15,972 bases of DNA from Dehalococcoidia bacterium (GCA_021296025.1 JAGWBF010000024.1:1-15972), one strand, 5' to 3'; counted from the first letter of the stretch, positions 7,354 to 15,277 are shown. Translations and numbers: made by a program. Notes: generated by a model from the sequence alone, not told the origin.

Positions 7354-7385
7354 GGTGTGCAGGCGCCAAGCCCTCGACGCCGATC

Positions 7386-8081
7386 ATGCAAGCCCTCGAT
7401 GACCTTAACACGCGTGTCGCTGCGTGTACCCGCTGTCCTCGCCTGGTTAACTATCTGGCCGATGTTTCCCGCACCAAGCGTCGCATGTACCGCACCCAGG
7501 AGTACTGGTCCAAGCCCCTCACGGGGTTTGGAGACCCCGACGCCCAACTCCTGCTCGTGGGGCTGGCTCCCGCAGCCCACGGCGGCAACCGGACAGGGCG
7601 CATGTTCACCGGAGACCGCAGCGGCGACTGGGTTTACGGCACCCTGCACAAATTCGGATTTGCCAGCCAGCCCAATGCCGACAACCGGGATGATGGCCTA
7701 TACCTGACCAACGCGTACATCACATCTTCCCAGCGATGCGCGCCTCCTCAGAACAAGCCCCTGCGTGAGGAGCTCCTGAGCTGCCGTCCCTACCTGCTGG
7801 AGGAGCTGAAGCTCCTGGCCCGCGTCAAGGTTGTCGTCCCCTTGGGCAGGATCGCCTTCGACAGCTATATGTCGGCCTACAGAGAGCTGCACGAAGACGT
7901 TGACGTTGTTATCAAGCTGAGGCCCCAGTTCGGTCATGGTGTCCAGTCGGACCTGCCCGACGGAACTGTGCTCCTCAGCTCCTACCATCCCAGCCAACAG
8001 AACACCCAGACCGGTCGTCTGACAAGGGAGATGTTCGAGGGCATATTTTCCGCAGCCCGCCGAATTATCGACCTCCCTTAG
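7386..8081 (+). CDS. Family 5 uracil-DNA glycosylase (UdgB-like, Fe-S)
   Basis: This DNA-repair enzyme removes uracil, and in this family also hypoxanthine or other deaminated bases, starting base excision repair. The 231 residues show Cys14 and Cys17 (CTRCP), Cys118 and Cys133, four likely ligands of a 4Fe-4S cluster, motif 1 GLAPAAHGGNRTG followed by MFTGDRSGDW, and the C-terminal SSYHPSQQNTQTG. This NRTGR-x-FTGD form marks family 5 (UDGb). The frame stays open back to 7212, but ATG 7386 is preferred because the upstream part overlaps the amidase and the CTRC motif then falls near residue 14. No Shine-Dalgarno precedes the ATG, so translation may be leaderless-like or re-initiate after the amidase stop 32 bases away. 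Its stop overlaps that of the convergent MFS gene. Confidence 0.92.
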   Translation: MQALDDLNTRVAACTRCPRLVNYLADVSRTKRRMYRTQEYWSKPLTGFGDPDAQLLLVGLAPAAHGGNRTGRMFTGDRSGDWVYGTLHKFGFASQPNADNRDDGLYLTNAYITSSQRCAPPQNKPLREELLSCRPYLLEELKLLARVKVVVPLGRIAFDSYMSAYRELHEDVDVVIKLRPQFGHGVQSDLPDGTVLLSSYHPSQQNTQTGRLTREMFEGIFSAARRIIDLP

Positions 8082-9409
8082 GAAGCTTCCCTTGCGGACC
8101 TGGAACCGGCGTAGGGCCGGGAAGGGGCTGGAGGTCTAGGCTCCCCAGCGGCCAGGAAGCAGACCGATCCAAAGATGCTTAGGCCCACAATCACAACCAG
8201 GGGGATCGTGTAGCTTCCCTGGACATCGGCCATGAACCCCGCAAATAGGGGAATCGTAAAGGCCAGGAAGTTCATGGGGAGCTGAGAGAAACCGGTGATC
8301 TGCCCAAAGGCGCTTCTGCCGAAGTAAACTCCCCGGACGGCGTTGGTCAGGGGAACTCGGCCGCCGAACCCGATTCCAAGGAGCACACCAAACAGCAACG
8401 CGGTAGGAGCGTCGTTGGCGAAGATGAGAACGACCATGGACAAGCTCTGAATTATGGAGAATACGAACAGACCATACCTGCTGGGCATGCGGTCACCCAC
8501 GTACCCTCCTATCAAGGTGAACAGGGCTGCTACGGATAGGTATGTGGCCACCACCCACCCCACGGTCTGCAGGGGGATGCCCCGGTCTATGTTGAGCATA
8601 GGGCCAAGGTGGACGGAGATGGTGATGATGACGATGGCAGTGCAGCCGTGTCCCAAAGCAAGAAGCCAGAATATGTGGCTTCGGAGGGCTTGCTGCAGGG
8701 TGTATTCGGGGGCGTAGACTGAGGGGCGGCCGGTCGCCGTTCTAGTGCTGGAAACTTCCTTAGGAGGCTCGCCGTCGGGGGACTGTCCGTACTCCTCGGG
8801 ATGATTCCTGATTAGTCGAGACAACGGAAATGCTACCAGAAATATAAAAGTGCCCAGTCCGGCAGCCGTCCACCGCCACCCGAGTCTGTCGGCGTCAGGG
8901 TCAACCAGCCAGCTGAGGATGGGAATGAGGATGATGCCTCCAACGAGCTGGCCTTCGGTTGCTAAAGCCATGGCCATGGACCGGTGCTTGGCGAACCAGT
9001 TGTTGATGGTGGCTATCATCGGGAGCCAGGTGCCTAGCCCCAAGCCGAAGCTGATAAGTATGAAGAACAGGTAAAACTGCCATAGATTTTGGATATAGCT
9101 GAAAAGGACGAATCCGGATCCCAGGAGGAGACCCCCCAGCAGCACCATTCGTCTTGGTCCCAGCTTGTCTACCAGGAAGCCGCCGACCGGCCCGGAAATG
9201 GAACCTTCCGCCCGGGTGAGGGAGAAAGCGAAGGCTAGGTCGGCCCGCCTCCAGCCAAACTGACGCTCCAGCGCTACGAACCACACCGACATCCCTTGGA
9301 ACACGGGGACGATGCCGATTGACATAATGATGGCCGCTATTCCTACGAGCCACCAGCCATAGAAGATGCCGGAGAAGCGTCGACGAAGAATCATGGAATA
9401 CGAGGCCAA
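8078..9409 (-). CDS. MFS transporter (monocarboxylate-transporter-like)
   Basis: The 443 residues form about 12 hydrophobic segments in two halves. An N-terminal FYGWWLVG opens helix 1, and the helix 2-3 loop carries the MFS motif A as GGFLVDKLGPRR; a matching loop in the second half reads GGYVGDRMPSRYG. The central loop is hydrophilic (about residues 205-230). FYGWW openings are common in MCT/oxalate-formate-antiporter-like MFS proteins, so a small organic acid or a catabolic substrate is a reasonable guess, not shown. The longest frame starts at TTG 9409 without a clear ribosome site; ATG at 9394 (codon 6) is an alternative. The gene is divergent from the alpha/beta hydrolase, which may share a regulated region with it, and its stop overlaps that of the glycosylase. 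Confidence 0.88.
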   Translation of the reverse strand: MASYSMILRRRFSGIFYGWWLVGIAAIIMSIGIVPVFQGMSVWFVALERQFGWRRADLAFAFSLTRAEGSISGPVGGFLVDKLGPRRMVLLGGLLLGSGFVLFSYIQNLWQFYLFFILISFGLGLGTWLPMIATINNWFAKHRSMAMALATEGQLVGGIILIPILSWLVDPDADRLGWRWTAAGLGTFIFLVAFPLSRLIRNHPEEYGQSPDGEPPKEVSSTRTATGRPSVYAPEYTLQQALRSHIFWLLALGHGCTAIVIITISVHLGPMLNIDRGIPLQTVGWVVATYLSVAALFTLIGGYVGDRMPSRYGLFVFSIIQSLSMVVLIFANDAPTALLFGVLLGIGFGGRVPLTNAVRGVYFGRSAFGQITGFSQLPMNFLAFTIPLFAGFMADVQGSYTIPLVVIVGLSIFGSVCFLAAGEPRPPAPSRPYAGSRSAREAS

Positions 9410-9504
9410 GTCATTTTCGGGTGCTGCCTCCAGCAGTGTGGTTGCGATGCTGCGTTTACCAGACGCCTCTCATCCTATGTGCTTGCCCACTGTTGGCACA
9501 AGGT

Positions 9505-9568
9505 TTGAAACGTAGTCTTTTCTGATATACTGGTGCCGTATTCCAGTGCGTTATGTATGCTAACGGCA
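9505..9568 (+). promoter_or_regulatory. Extended -10 promoter with downstream inverted repeat, before the hydrolase
   Basis: TGATATACT at 9523-9531 is an extended -10 element (TG-n-TATACT), with TTGAAA at 9505-9510 as a close -35 at a short 15-base spacer. About 3 bases further on, TGCCGT (9534-9539) is repeated inverted as ACGGCA (9563-9568), flanking the expected transcription start and so placed like an operator. The hydrolase ATG is at 9608. A weak pair for the MFS gene, TTGTGC and TAGGAT with 17 bases between (minus strand, 9501-9473), occupies the same gap. Confidence 0.45.
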
Positions 9569-9607
9569 TAAGAGAAAGTAGCCAGACCCCTGGTGGAGGT
9601 TAGTAGG

Positions 9608-10396
9608 ATGACGACGCAGGCATCGCGGGCCTCCAATCACGTTCAGGTAGGCGATTGCAATATAGAGGTATTCCGGGGTGGTCGAGGTCCTGCTCTACTC
9701 TCCCTGCATGGAGCTAGGGGGAATCCGGGCTGGATGCCGTTTCACCAGGAGCTGGCGGCTAGCTATAGCGTTCACGCCCCTTCCCATCCCGGCTACAACG
9801 GTTCCGACCGACCCGACTGGGTGACATCCATCGGAGACGTGGCCCGGCTGCACCATGCCTACCTGCGTCAGGAGGCACCTGGCGAGAAACCCATCATCAT
9901 GGGTTTCTCCATGGGCGGATGGATAGCGGCCGAGATGGCCGCCATGTGCCCGCAGAACGTCAGGGGTCTGATCCTCGTCGATGCGGTCGGCATCAAGGCG
10001 CCCGATGGTGAGATAGCTGAGCTGCTGATGGTCTCTCCTGCGAGTACCCAGCACCTGAGCTACTACGATGTGTCGAAGGCCCCGGACCTGAGCGCAATTC
10101 CCCCGGAAGAGCAGCAGGTGCTCTGGAGCAACCGGGAAATGACCTCGCGTCTGTGCTGGAAGCCGTACATGCACAATCCGAGCCTGCCGGAGTACCTGAA
10201 ACTCATCTCTGTGCCCACCGCCATCATATGGGGACGCCAGGATGGAATCGTCCCCCTAAGCTGTGGGGAGCGTTACCGTGAGGTTCTGTCGGGATCGGAG
10301 CTGCACGTTATCGAAGAGTGTGGTCATTCACCCCAGAACGAAAAGCCTGAAGAGTTCCTGCAGATCGTTTCGTGCTTCTGCTCAAATCTCCCCTGA
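9608..10396 (+). CDS. Alpha/beta hydrolase
   Basis: The 262-residue protein has the alpha/beta hydrolase triad: nucleophile Ser101 in GFSMGGW, Asp212 in WGRQDGIVP and His240 in ECGHSPQNEKP, with the oxyanion-hole HGARG at 34-38. Lid sequence lies between about 130 and 195. The form resembles esterases, C-C hydrolases and lactonases of catabolic pathways; no feature fixes the substrate. There is no signal peptide. The frame can be read from GTG 9593, but ATG 9608 is chosen because GGAGGT (9595-9600) sits seven bases before it. The luciferase-like monooxygenase gene follows after 32 bases, probably in the same operon, which suggests hydrolysis of a product of that oxygenation (or the reverse order). 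Confidence 0.9.
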   Translation: MTTQASRASNHVQVGDCNIEVFRGGRGPALLSLHGARGNPGWMPFHQELAASYSVHAPSHPGYNGSDRPDWVTSIGDVARLHHAYLRQEAPGEKPIIMGFSMGGWIAAEMAAMCPQNVRGLILVDAVGIKAPDGEIAELLMVSPASTQHLSYYDVSKAPDLSAIPPEEQQVLWSNREMTSRLCWKPYMHNPSLPEYLKLISVPTAIIWGRQDGIVPLSCGERYREVLSGSELHVIEECGHSPQNEKPEEFLQIVSCFCSNLP

Positions 10397-10428
10397 CCCA
10401 ACGTGGCGGGTTCCCCAGGAGGTTGTAA

Positions 10429-11601
10429 ATGAAAGACAGGGTAGAGGTGTTCTGGTTTTCCGAGCAGCCCTACGGGCATGTAGGTGACGATGACCTGGCA
10501 AAATACGACTCCGGCCGCCTGGGCTTTCCCAACACCCACTTTGACCCCCAGAAGGCCCATGTCTTGTACAACCAGTACCATGAGCAGTACGCATTGGCTG
10601 ACGAGGTGGGTTTCGATGGCATCATGAGCAACGAACACCACGCCTCCTACTGGTGCATGAAGCCCTCGGTTTACCTGGATGCAGCCGTGATCTCCAAGCT
10701 GACCAAGAGGGTGAAGATCGCCATTCTGGGCAACGTCATCGCCATCAACGACCCGGTCAGGATGGCGGAAGAGATTGCCATGCTGGACTGCTTCTCCGGG
10801 GGTCGCATGATTTCGGGCTTCGTCCGGGGCACCGCGGTGGAGAGCCTCCATGGAGGTATTGACCCGTCGGAGAACTTCGACCGCTTTCAGGAGGCCCACG
10901 ACCTGATCATCAAGTGCTGGACCACTCCCGGTCCCTTCAGGTACGAGGGGAGGCACTACCACTACAGGGCGGTTAACCCGTGGGTGCTGCCGATACAGAA
11001 GCCCCACCCCGACATCTGGTTCCCGGGGACGGGAAGCCCGGAGAGCGTAGTATGGGCCGCCAAGCATGGCCACCCATACATGAACCTGGGTGCCCTCGTT
11101 GATGTGACCAAGTGGCTGAAGCAGATATACATCGACACAGCCCGCGAGACGGGTTACAAGCCGGGGCCAGAGCACTTTGGCTACCTTCTTCGCGCCCTGG
11201 TTGCCGACACCGATGAGGAGGCCATAGAGCTGGGACGCCACTTCATGTGGACCGAGAACCACCGCCAGCGCGGACCCCGGGAGCACAACGACCCACCGGG
11301 ATACCAGTCCAGGGAAGCGCTGAACGTCAAGATGTCCCGCCCTACCGTTGGCACAGGCACCTATGGGAAGAAGATGACCTACGATGAGCTGCGGGAGGTC
11401 AACAACGTGATCGTTGGCAGTCCCGAGACTGTGACTCGGAAGCTCTCTGAGATCATAGAAGGTCTGAACCCGGGCTACCTTCACATCTACGGCAACGAAG
11501 GGCCGATGCCCCACGAAGCTTCCATGCGGTCAATTGAGCTGATGGGCAAAGAGGTTATACCGGCTTTGCATGAGATCAAGCTCCAGCCCTACGAAGACTG
11601 A
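10429..11601 (+). CDS. Luciferase-like (LLM class) flavin-dependent monooxygenase
   Basis: The 390 residues belong to the bacterial luciferase/alkanal monooxygenase fold, a TIM barrel using reduced FMN or F420. Signs are the FDGIMSNEHHASYWCMKPS segment with the EHH motif near residues 68-70, the VKIAILGNVIAINDPVRMAEEIAMLDCFSGGR stretch (LLM family hallmark: PxRxAEExAxLDxxSxGR), FVRGTAVE after it, and a C-terminal VIVGSPETVTRKL. The actual substrate is unknown; related enzymes oxidise aldehydes, ketones, sulfonates, terpenoids or recalcitrant organics. ATG 10429 has AGGAGGT at 10417-10423. It pairs with the upstream alpha/beta hydrolase. Downstream it is convergent with phnE2 over a 59-base gap with no terminator I can recognise. 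Confidence 0.92.
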   Translation: MKDRVEVFWFSEQPYGHVGDDDLAKYDSGRLGFPNTHFDPQKAHVLYNQYHEQYALADEVGFDGIMSNEHHASYWCMKPSVYLDAAVISKLTKRVKIAILGNVIAINDPVRMAEEIAMLDCFSGGRMISGFVRGTAVESLHGGIDPSENFDRFQEAHDLIIKCWTTPGPFRYEGRHYHYRAVNPWVLPIQKPHPDIWFPGTGSPESVVWAAKHGHPYMNLGALVDVTKWLKQIYIDTARETGYKPGPEHFGYLLRALVADTDEEAIELGRHFMWTENHRQRGPREHNDPPGYQSREALNVKMSRPTVGTGTYGKKMTYDELREVNNVIVGSPETVTRKLSEIIEGLNPGYLHIYGNEGPMPHEASMRSIELMGKEVIPALHEIKLQPYED

Positions 11602-11660
11602 CCGCCCAAGCTTAGGCCCGGTTAAGACACGGACGATGCCATCGCCGCTCCGGGGGAGGC

Positions 11661-12548
11661 CTACTCCCTGATCAGCTTGCGCAGGCCCGCGCACAGCATG
11701 TCGATGCCGATGACCAGCAGCAGGTACCACGCCAACAGCAAGGCTATGTCGCTGTAGTGGAAGAAGCTCATGCTCAGGCGGAAGTCCATCCCCAGCCCCC
11801 CGGCGCTGACGAACCCCACCACTATGGTGGTGCGAATCACGACCTCCCACCGGTACAGCAGGTAGGTTATGAACTGGGGAAGGACCTGGGGGATTATCCC
11901 GTAGCCCATCACCTGCAACCCCCCGGCCCCGCACGCCCGCTGGGAGGGGGCGGGCCGGGGGTCCGTGTCCTCTACGACTTCTGCTGAGAGTTTGCCCAAT
12001 ATCCCGTAGTTGTGGAGTCCAAGGGCAACGGCTCCCGGTAGGATTCCGGGGGAGAGGAAAATGATTATCAGCATCGCCCACACCAGCTCCGGGACCCCCC
12101 TGGTCAGTATGAAGGTGCCCCTCAGGAAGTAGTGCAGCAGGACCCATCCCGGCGTCGCCCGCCTGTGGGGTGATAGCTCGCCCATGGCCACGTTTCGCGC
12201 CGCGGGCAGGAAGGTCAACAGCGCCCCGGTCCCGGCAAAGACGATGGCCAGGATGCTCATAGCCAGGGTCTTTGATGCCAGTATGCCCGTCTCCATCCAC
12301 CGTTCGCCTTGAAGAAAAGCCGGTGTGCCCTCCTCTCCCACTCCCGCCAGCTTGCCGAGAAAGCCTGCAGCGCTGCTCCAGGTCTCTGCCATGAACAGGT
12401 CGGGGAACCCGCTGTTGGCGTCGACCAGGATGAAGCCCCAGGATGCCAAAGCCAGGGCCAGGAATAGGATGAGGGAGAGCCTTATCGTTCCCGTGAAGGA
12501 TTGGACTAGCTGGCGGGCGGCAGACGGAAGACGGTACATGGGTTTCAT
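11661..12548 (-). CDS. phnE: Phosphonate-type ABC transporter permease, second copy
   Basis: A 295-residue inner-membrane permease of a PhnCDE-type importer. It opens with a hydrophobic segment (LSLILFLALALASWGFILV), a periplasmic stretch, and further helices. The cytoplasmic coupling loop reads LHNYGILGKLSAEVVEDTDP and then GAGGLQVMGYGIIPQVLPQF, which is the EAA-type loop typical of PhnE. The frame remains open far into the neighbouring gene, but ATG 12548 is the start: it forms an ATGA overlap with the stop of the first permease and has AGGAG nine bases upstream. It is the last gene of the operon and ends convergent to the monooxygenase. Two different PhnE proteins would form a heterodimeric channel. 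Confidence 0.9.
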   Translation of the reverse strand: MKPMYRLPSAARQLVQSFTGTIRLSLILFLALALASWGFILVDANSGFPDLFMAETWSSAAGFLGKLAGVGEEGTPAFLQGERWMETGILASKTLAMSILAIVFAGTGALLTFLPAARNVAMGELSPHRRATPGWVLLHYFLRGTFILTRGVPELVWAMLIIIFLSPGILPGAVALGLHNYGILGKLSAEVVEDTDPRPAPSQRACGAGGLQVMGYGIIPQVLPQFITYLLYRWEVVIRTTIVVGFVSAGGLGMDFRLSMSFFHYSDIALLLAWYLLLVIGIDMLCAGLRKLIRE

Positions 12549-13342
12549 CGCACCAGGCTCCTGCGGACCCATGTGCTCCACAAGTCTATTAGCAGGATGA
12601 GTCCGACCAGGGCGAACAGCAGGGTCCAGACCTCGGAGAACCTCAAGTCGTCCAGAGAGATCTGAATCTGGAATCCCAGGCCGGCCACCCCGACAAAGCT
12701 CATCACCGCAGCCGCCCTTATCGCGCATTCCAGGCGGTAAAAGGTGTAGCTGAGCATATCGGGCAGCGCGATGGGGAGGCGGCCATAGAGCAGCACCTGC
12801 CACTCCGACGCCCCCGCGGTCCTCAAGGCGCTCAGGGGTTCTTCGGGCACATCCTGGAGTATCTCCGAGTATATGCGCCCCAGTATGCCGGAGTAGGGGA
12901 TTGCCAGGGCCAGTATGGCAGCCATTGGGGACAGGCCAATAGCCACCACGAACAGCCACGCCCACACCAGCTCATGGATGGCCCTCATCAGGGCCAGCAG
13001 TCCGCGGGTGCCCACAATCATGGACCAGCGCCCGGTTGAGGACCGGGCCAACACCCCCGATGCGATTACCCCCAGGGAAAACCCGGCGCCCACTGCCAGG
13101 GTGATACCGCCGAAGGCGTAGGCTACGGTGTGCCAGCTTGCTTTCAGGACTGTGGCCAGGAAGGAGGGCGATAGCTCAGGGGTCACAAGGGCCCTGAAAA
13201 GGTCTGCGGCCGCTCCTATTCCGCCACCGTGGATGATGGGCTGGTCCCATTGGACCTGCCAGATGCTCCATACCAGGGCGGCCAGGAGGGCCAGGCTTAC
13301 CAGCCGGCGGCCCTCCAGGAAGGTGGCCCTAGGTCTCGCCAT
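12545..13342 (-). CDS. phnE: Phosphonate-type ABC transporter permease, first copy
   Basis: A 265-residue membrane protein with about six helices and the coupling loop IPYSGILGRIYSEILQDVPE followed by ALRTAGASEWQVLLYGRLP, the PhnE form of the EAA loop (GAS-x-WQVLLYG-x-LP). It is clearly related to, but much diverged from, the next permease. The ATG at 13342 lies inside the end of phnC (14-base overlap) behind an AAGGA ribosome site, and the stop TGA overlaps the start of the second permease as ATGA, so the three genes should be translationally coupled. Substrate class is inferred from the family and from phnD and phnC. Confidence 0.9.
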   Translation of the reverse strand: MARPRATFLEGRRLVSLALLAALVWSIWQVQWDQPIIHGGGIGAAADLFRALVTPELSPSFLATVLKASWHTVAYAFGGITLAVGAGFSLGVIASGVLARSSTGRWSMIVGTRGLLALMRAIHELVWAWLFVVAIGLSPMAAILALAIPYSGILGRIYSEILQDVPEEPLSALRTAGASEWQVLLYGRLPIALPDMLSYTFYRLECAIRAAAVMSFVGVAGLGFQIQISLDDLRFSEVWTLLFALVGLILLIDLWSTWVRRSLVR

Positions 13343-14105
13343 CCAGTCCTTCGATGTCGTAGAGGTCGTTCAGCAGACCGTCGTCCAGCAGATCCACCGG
13401 GACGTCGAAGTGCATGCGGCCCCTGCGCAGGCCGATGGCCCTGGAGAAGTACTTCCGGGTCAGATGGACCGAGTGCAGGCTGGCCACGACCGTGTTGTTC
13501 GAGCGGTCCGCGACATCGTTCAGAAGGAGCATCAGTGCCTCGGCCCTTGCAGGGTCCAGGGAGGCTACCGGTTCGTCGGCCAGGATCACCCTCGGGGCCT
13601 GCACCAGCAGGCGGGCCATGGCCACGCGCTGCTGCTCACCGCCGGACAGCCTAGAGGTTCGTTCGTTGATCTTGTCGGATATGCCGAGGATTTCTAGGGC
13701 ATCGACGGCCAGATTGCGTTCCTGGGGCAGCACCAGGGACAGGAGGGAGCGCATGGTACTCCACCGTCCCAACCTTCCGGCAAGCACATTGTGGATAACC
13801 GGCAGGTGGGGCACCAGGTCGTACTGCTGGTGGATCATGCCTACCATACCAGCCAGCTCCCTTCCTGCGCTTAGGCCCGTGAGGGGCTGCCCTTCGATGG
13901 TTGCTGTGCCGGTATCGGGGGGCACGACCCCTCCCATGACGTGGAGGAGGGAGGTCTTGCCGCTACCGCTGGGGCCGAGCACAGCCACCCGCTCCCCTGG
14001 GGATATGGTCAGGTCGATGGCATCAAGGGCGCGGGCGGCAGGGTAGGTCTTTGTAACCCCCTCCAGAACGTAAACGGGCTGCGCCGCATTGGGGGAGGTC
14101 TTCAC
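13329..14105 (-). CDS. phnC: Phosphonate-type ABC transporter ATP-binding protein
   Basis: The 258 residues form a complete ABC ATPase: Walker A GPSGSGKT at 44-51 (Lys50), Q-loop Gln93 in MIHQQYDLVPHL, signature LSGGEQQR at 153-160, Walker B with ILADEPVASLD (Asp177, Glu178) and H-loop His211. The QQYDLVPHL and VLAGRLG stretches fit the PhnC subgroup (usual QxFNLVxRLxVxxNVLxGRLG). It energises import through the two permeases. Its start is GTG 14105, overlapping the phnD stop as GTGA; no good ribosome site precedes it, so coupling to phnD is expected. Confidence 0.93.
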   Translation of the reverse strand: MKTSPNAAQPVYVLEGVTKTYPAARALDAIDLTISPGERVAVLGPSGSGKTSLLHVMGGVVPPDTGTATIEGQPLTGLSAGRELAGMVGMIHQQYDLVPHLPVIHNVLAGRLGRWSTMRSLLSLVLPQERNLAVDALEILGISDKINERTSRLSGGEQQRVAMARLLVQAPRVILADEPVASLDPARAEALMLLLNDVADRSNNTVVASLHSVHLTRKYFSRAIGLRRGRMHFDVPVDLLDDGLLNDLYDIEGLDGET

Positions 14106-15016
14106 CGAATGATGTCCAGGTCCCGGGCGATATCTTCGATGGCCCGGTAGTTGTCGTTATTGGTTTCCATAAAGGATTCGGCGTTGAACAGGTCCAGGAT
14201 TTCTCCCTCCACTTGCTCCGACGGGTCTAAGCTGATGAGCAGCTCCTGGAGCCTGGTCGTGAATCCGTCGCCGAAGATGGCATTGGCTTCGGCATGGACC
14301 GTCCAGTTGTAGTTATGGTACGGAGGCGTGGTGTAGAAGGCTCGCACCCTGGAGGTGTCCACCCTTCCGTTCTCGACAGCGGATTCCCACACCGCTTCGC
14401 TAAGAGCGCCCGCCTGGTATGAGCCGGTCTCCACAAGCTGCCACGTCTTGTCGTGGCTTCCCGAGTAGCCCGGGACGCCGGAAAGGTCGGCGTCGGGATC
14501 GATCCCTTCCTGGACCATGTGGTAGCGGGGCATCAGGTGCCCGGAGGAGGAGCTTTCGCTTCCAAAGGTGAAGGTCAGTCCCCCAAGGTCCTGCAGTTCA
14601 TCGGCCTCTACACCAGGCCCGGCGATAAACACCGAATGAAAGGAGGCATCCCGGGATCGTTGGACGATGGCCTGTGAACCCGGGGCCGCAGCCCGGGCTT
14701 GCGCTCCCGTCAATGATCCGAACCAGCCCAGGTGTACTTCTCCCTGCTCGAAGGCTGTTACCAGGGCTGCATAGGACACGCTGGGGATGTAGCGCACTTC
14801 CAGATCCAGGTGTTCGGACAGGTAATTCGACACGGTTTCGAAGCGACGGGTTAGGACCGATATGTCCTGGTCGGGTATGCCTCCAATGGTCAGTACCGGG
14901 GTGTCTGTATCCTCACCGCCACAGGCTGCTGACGTCAGCATGGCTGCTGTCAGCAGCGCCAAGCCGGCGACGACCAGGAATCTGCTTGTGATATTGCTCA
15001 ACTTAAAGAATGGCAC
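14102..15016 (-). CDS. phnD: Phosphonate-type ABC transporter substrate-binding lipoprotein
   Basis: PhnD-like binding proteins capture phosphonates, or in related systems phosphite or similar anions, outside the membrane. The protein has a charged N-terminus, a hydrophobic core (FLVVAGLALLTAAML) and a lipobox ending SAAC, with Cys32 as the lipid anchor, then a type 2 binding-protein fold. VLTIGGIPDQD at the mature start, HLGWFGSLTGAQAR and FTFGSESSSSGHLMPRY are typical of PhnD; the serine-rich loop in the last motif is where the family contacts the phosphonate oxygens. I choose GTG 15016 (304 residues) because AAGGGAG sits four bases before it; a longer frame from TTG 15046 adds ten residues without a ribosome site. 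First gene of the phn operon. Confidence 0.88.
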   Translation of the reverse strand: MPFFKLSNITSRFLVVAGLALLTAAMLTSAACGGEDTDTPVLTIGGIPDQDISVLTRRFETVSNYLSEHLDLEVRYIPSVSYAALVTAFEQGEVHLGWFGSLTGAQARAAAPGSQAIVQRSRDASFHSVFIAGPGVEADELQDLGGLTFTFGSESSSSGHLMPRYHMVQEGIDPDADLSGVPGYSGSHDKTWQLVETGSYQAGALSEAVWESAVENGRVDTSRVRAFYTTPPYHNYNWTVHAEANAIFGDGFTTRLQELLISLDPSEQVEGEILDLFNAESFMETNNDNYRAIEDIARDLDIIR

Positions 15017-15120
15017 GGTTCTCCCTTCATGTACGTAAATGGGCAAGATGGGCCGAGGGGCTTAGCTGCAAAGGGTAATCAGGGAAGGGTCCCCTGGAGG
15101 GGCTAGGAACTCAAAAACCG

Positions 15121-15165
15121 CAGAAGCTTCACCGGGCTCTGTGGGATATCAGCCTCAGGTGAAGC
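15121..15165 (-). promoter_or_regulatory. Stem-loop in the phn leader, possible attenuator
   Basis: GCTTCACC (15126-15133) and GGTGAAGC (15158-15165) form a perfect 8-base inverted repeat around 24 bases, and an inner 4-base stem GGCT (15135-15138) with AGCC (15151-15154) extends it. In the phn transcript (minus strand) the hairpin is followed eight bases later by five U residues (complement of 15114-15118), loosely like an intrinsic terminator. GAAGCTTC (15123-15130) could pair with itself and compete. It lies about 110 bases before the phnD start, inside the predicted leader. Pairing is seen; an attenuator or protein-binding role is inferred. Confidence 0.45.
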
Positions 15166-15220
15166 CGGAGGAGAAGGCCGAGGGGCGAATATGGGAGGGG
15201 GAAACGGATTTCACGGCCAA

Positions 15221-15250
15221 ATGCTAATGGGAGAGGAACCTTCGTGTCAA
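15221..15250 (-). promoter_or_regulatory. Promoter candidate for the phn operon
   Basis: The minus strand has a perfect TTGACA -35 (complement of 15245-15250) and TAGCAT as -10 (complement of 15221-15226) with an 18-base spacer. Transcription would begin near 15214, giving a leader of about 200 bases before phnD. The region 15017-15320 (304 bases) holds no gene; it contains this promoter, the leader hairpin and the opposing promoter. I recognise no PhoB-box repeat in it. Confidence 0.5.
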
Positions 15251-15277
15251 CTCGGGTCCGGGGGTACCTGGCGCCTT

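Noticed and set aside
7212..7385. N-terminal extension of the uracil-DNA glycosylase into the amidase gene
   Set aside because: The extra residues are Arg/Pro-rich and unlike the family, whose Fe-S cysteines normally lie close to the N-terminus.
10324..11514. Long open frame (about 396 codons) antisense to the luciferase-like monooxygenase
   Set aside because: It lies opposite a well-recognised gene, its translation resembles no family, and long antisense frames are expected in G+C-rich DNA.
11602..11660. Terminator between the monooxygenase and phnE2
   Set aside because: Only a tiny CGAT-GCC-ATCG hairpin with a three-base loop and no T-run; not convincing.
12549..12965. N-terminal extension of the second phn permease by 139 codons
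   Set aside because: It reads the first permease gene in another frame, contains no membrane segment, and the ATGA junction gives a better start.
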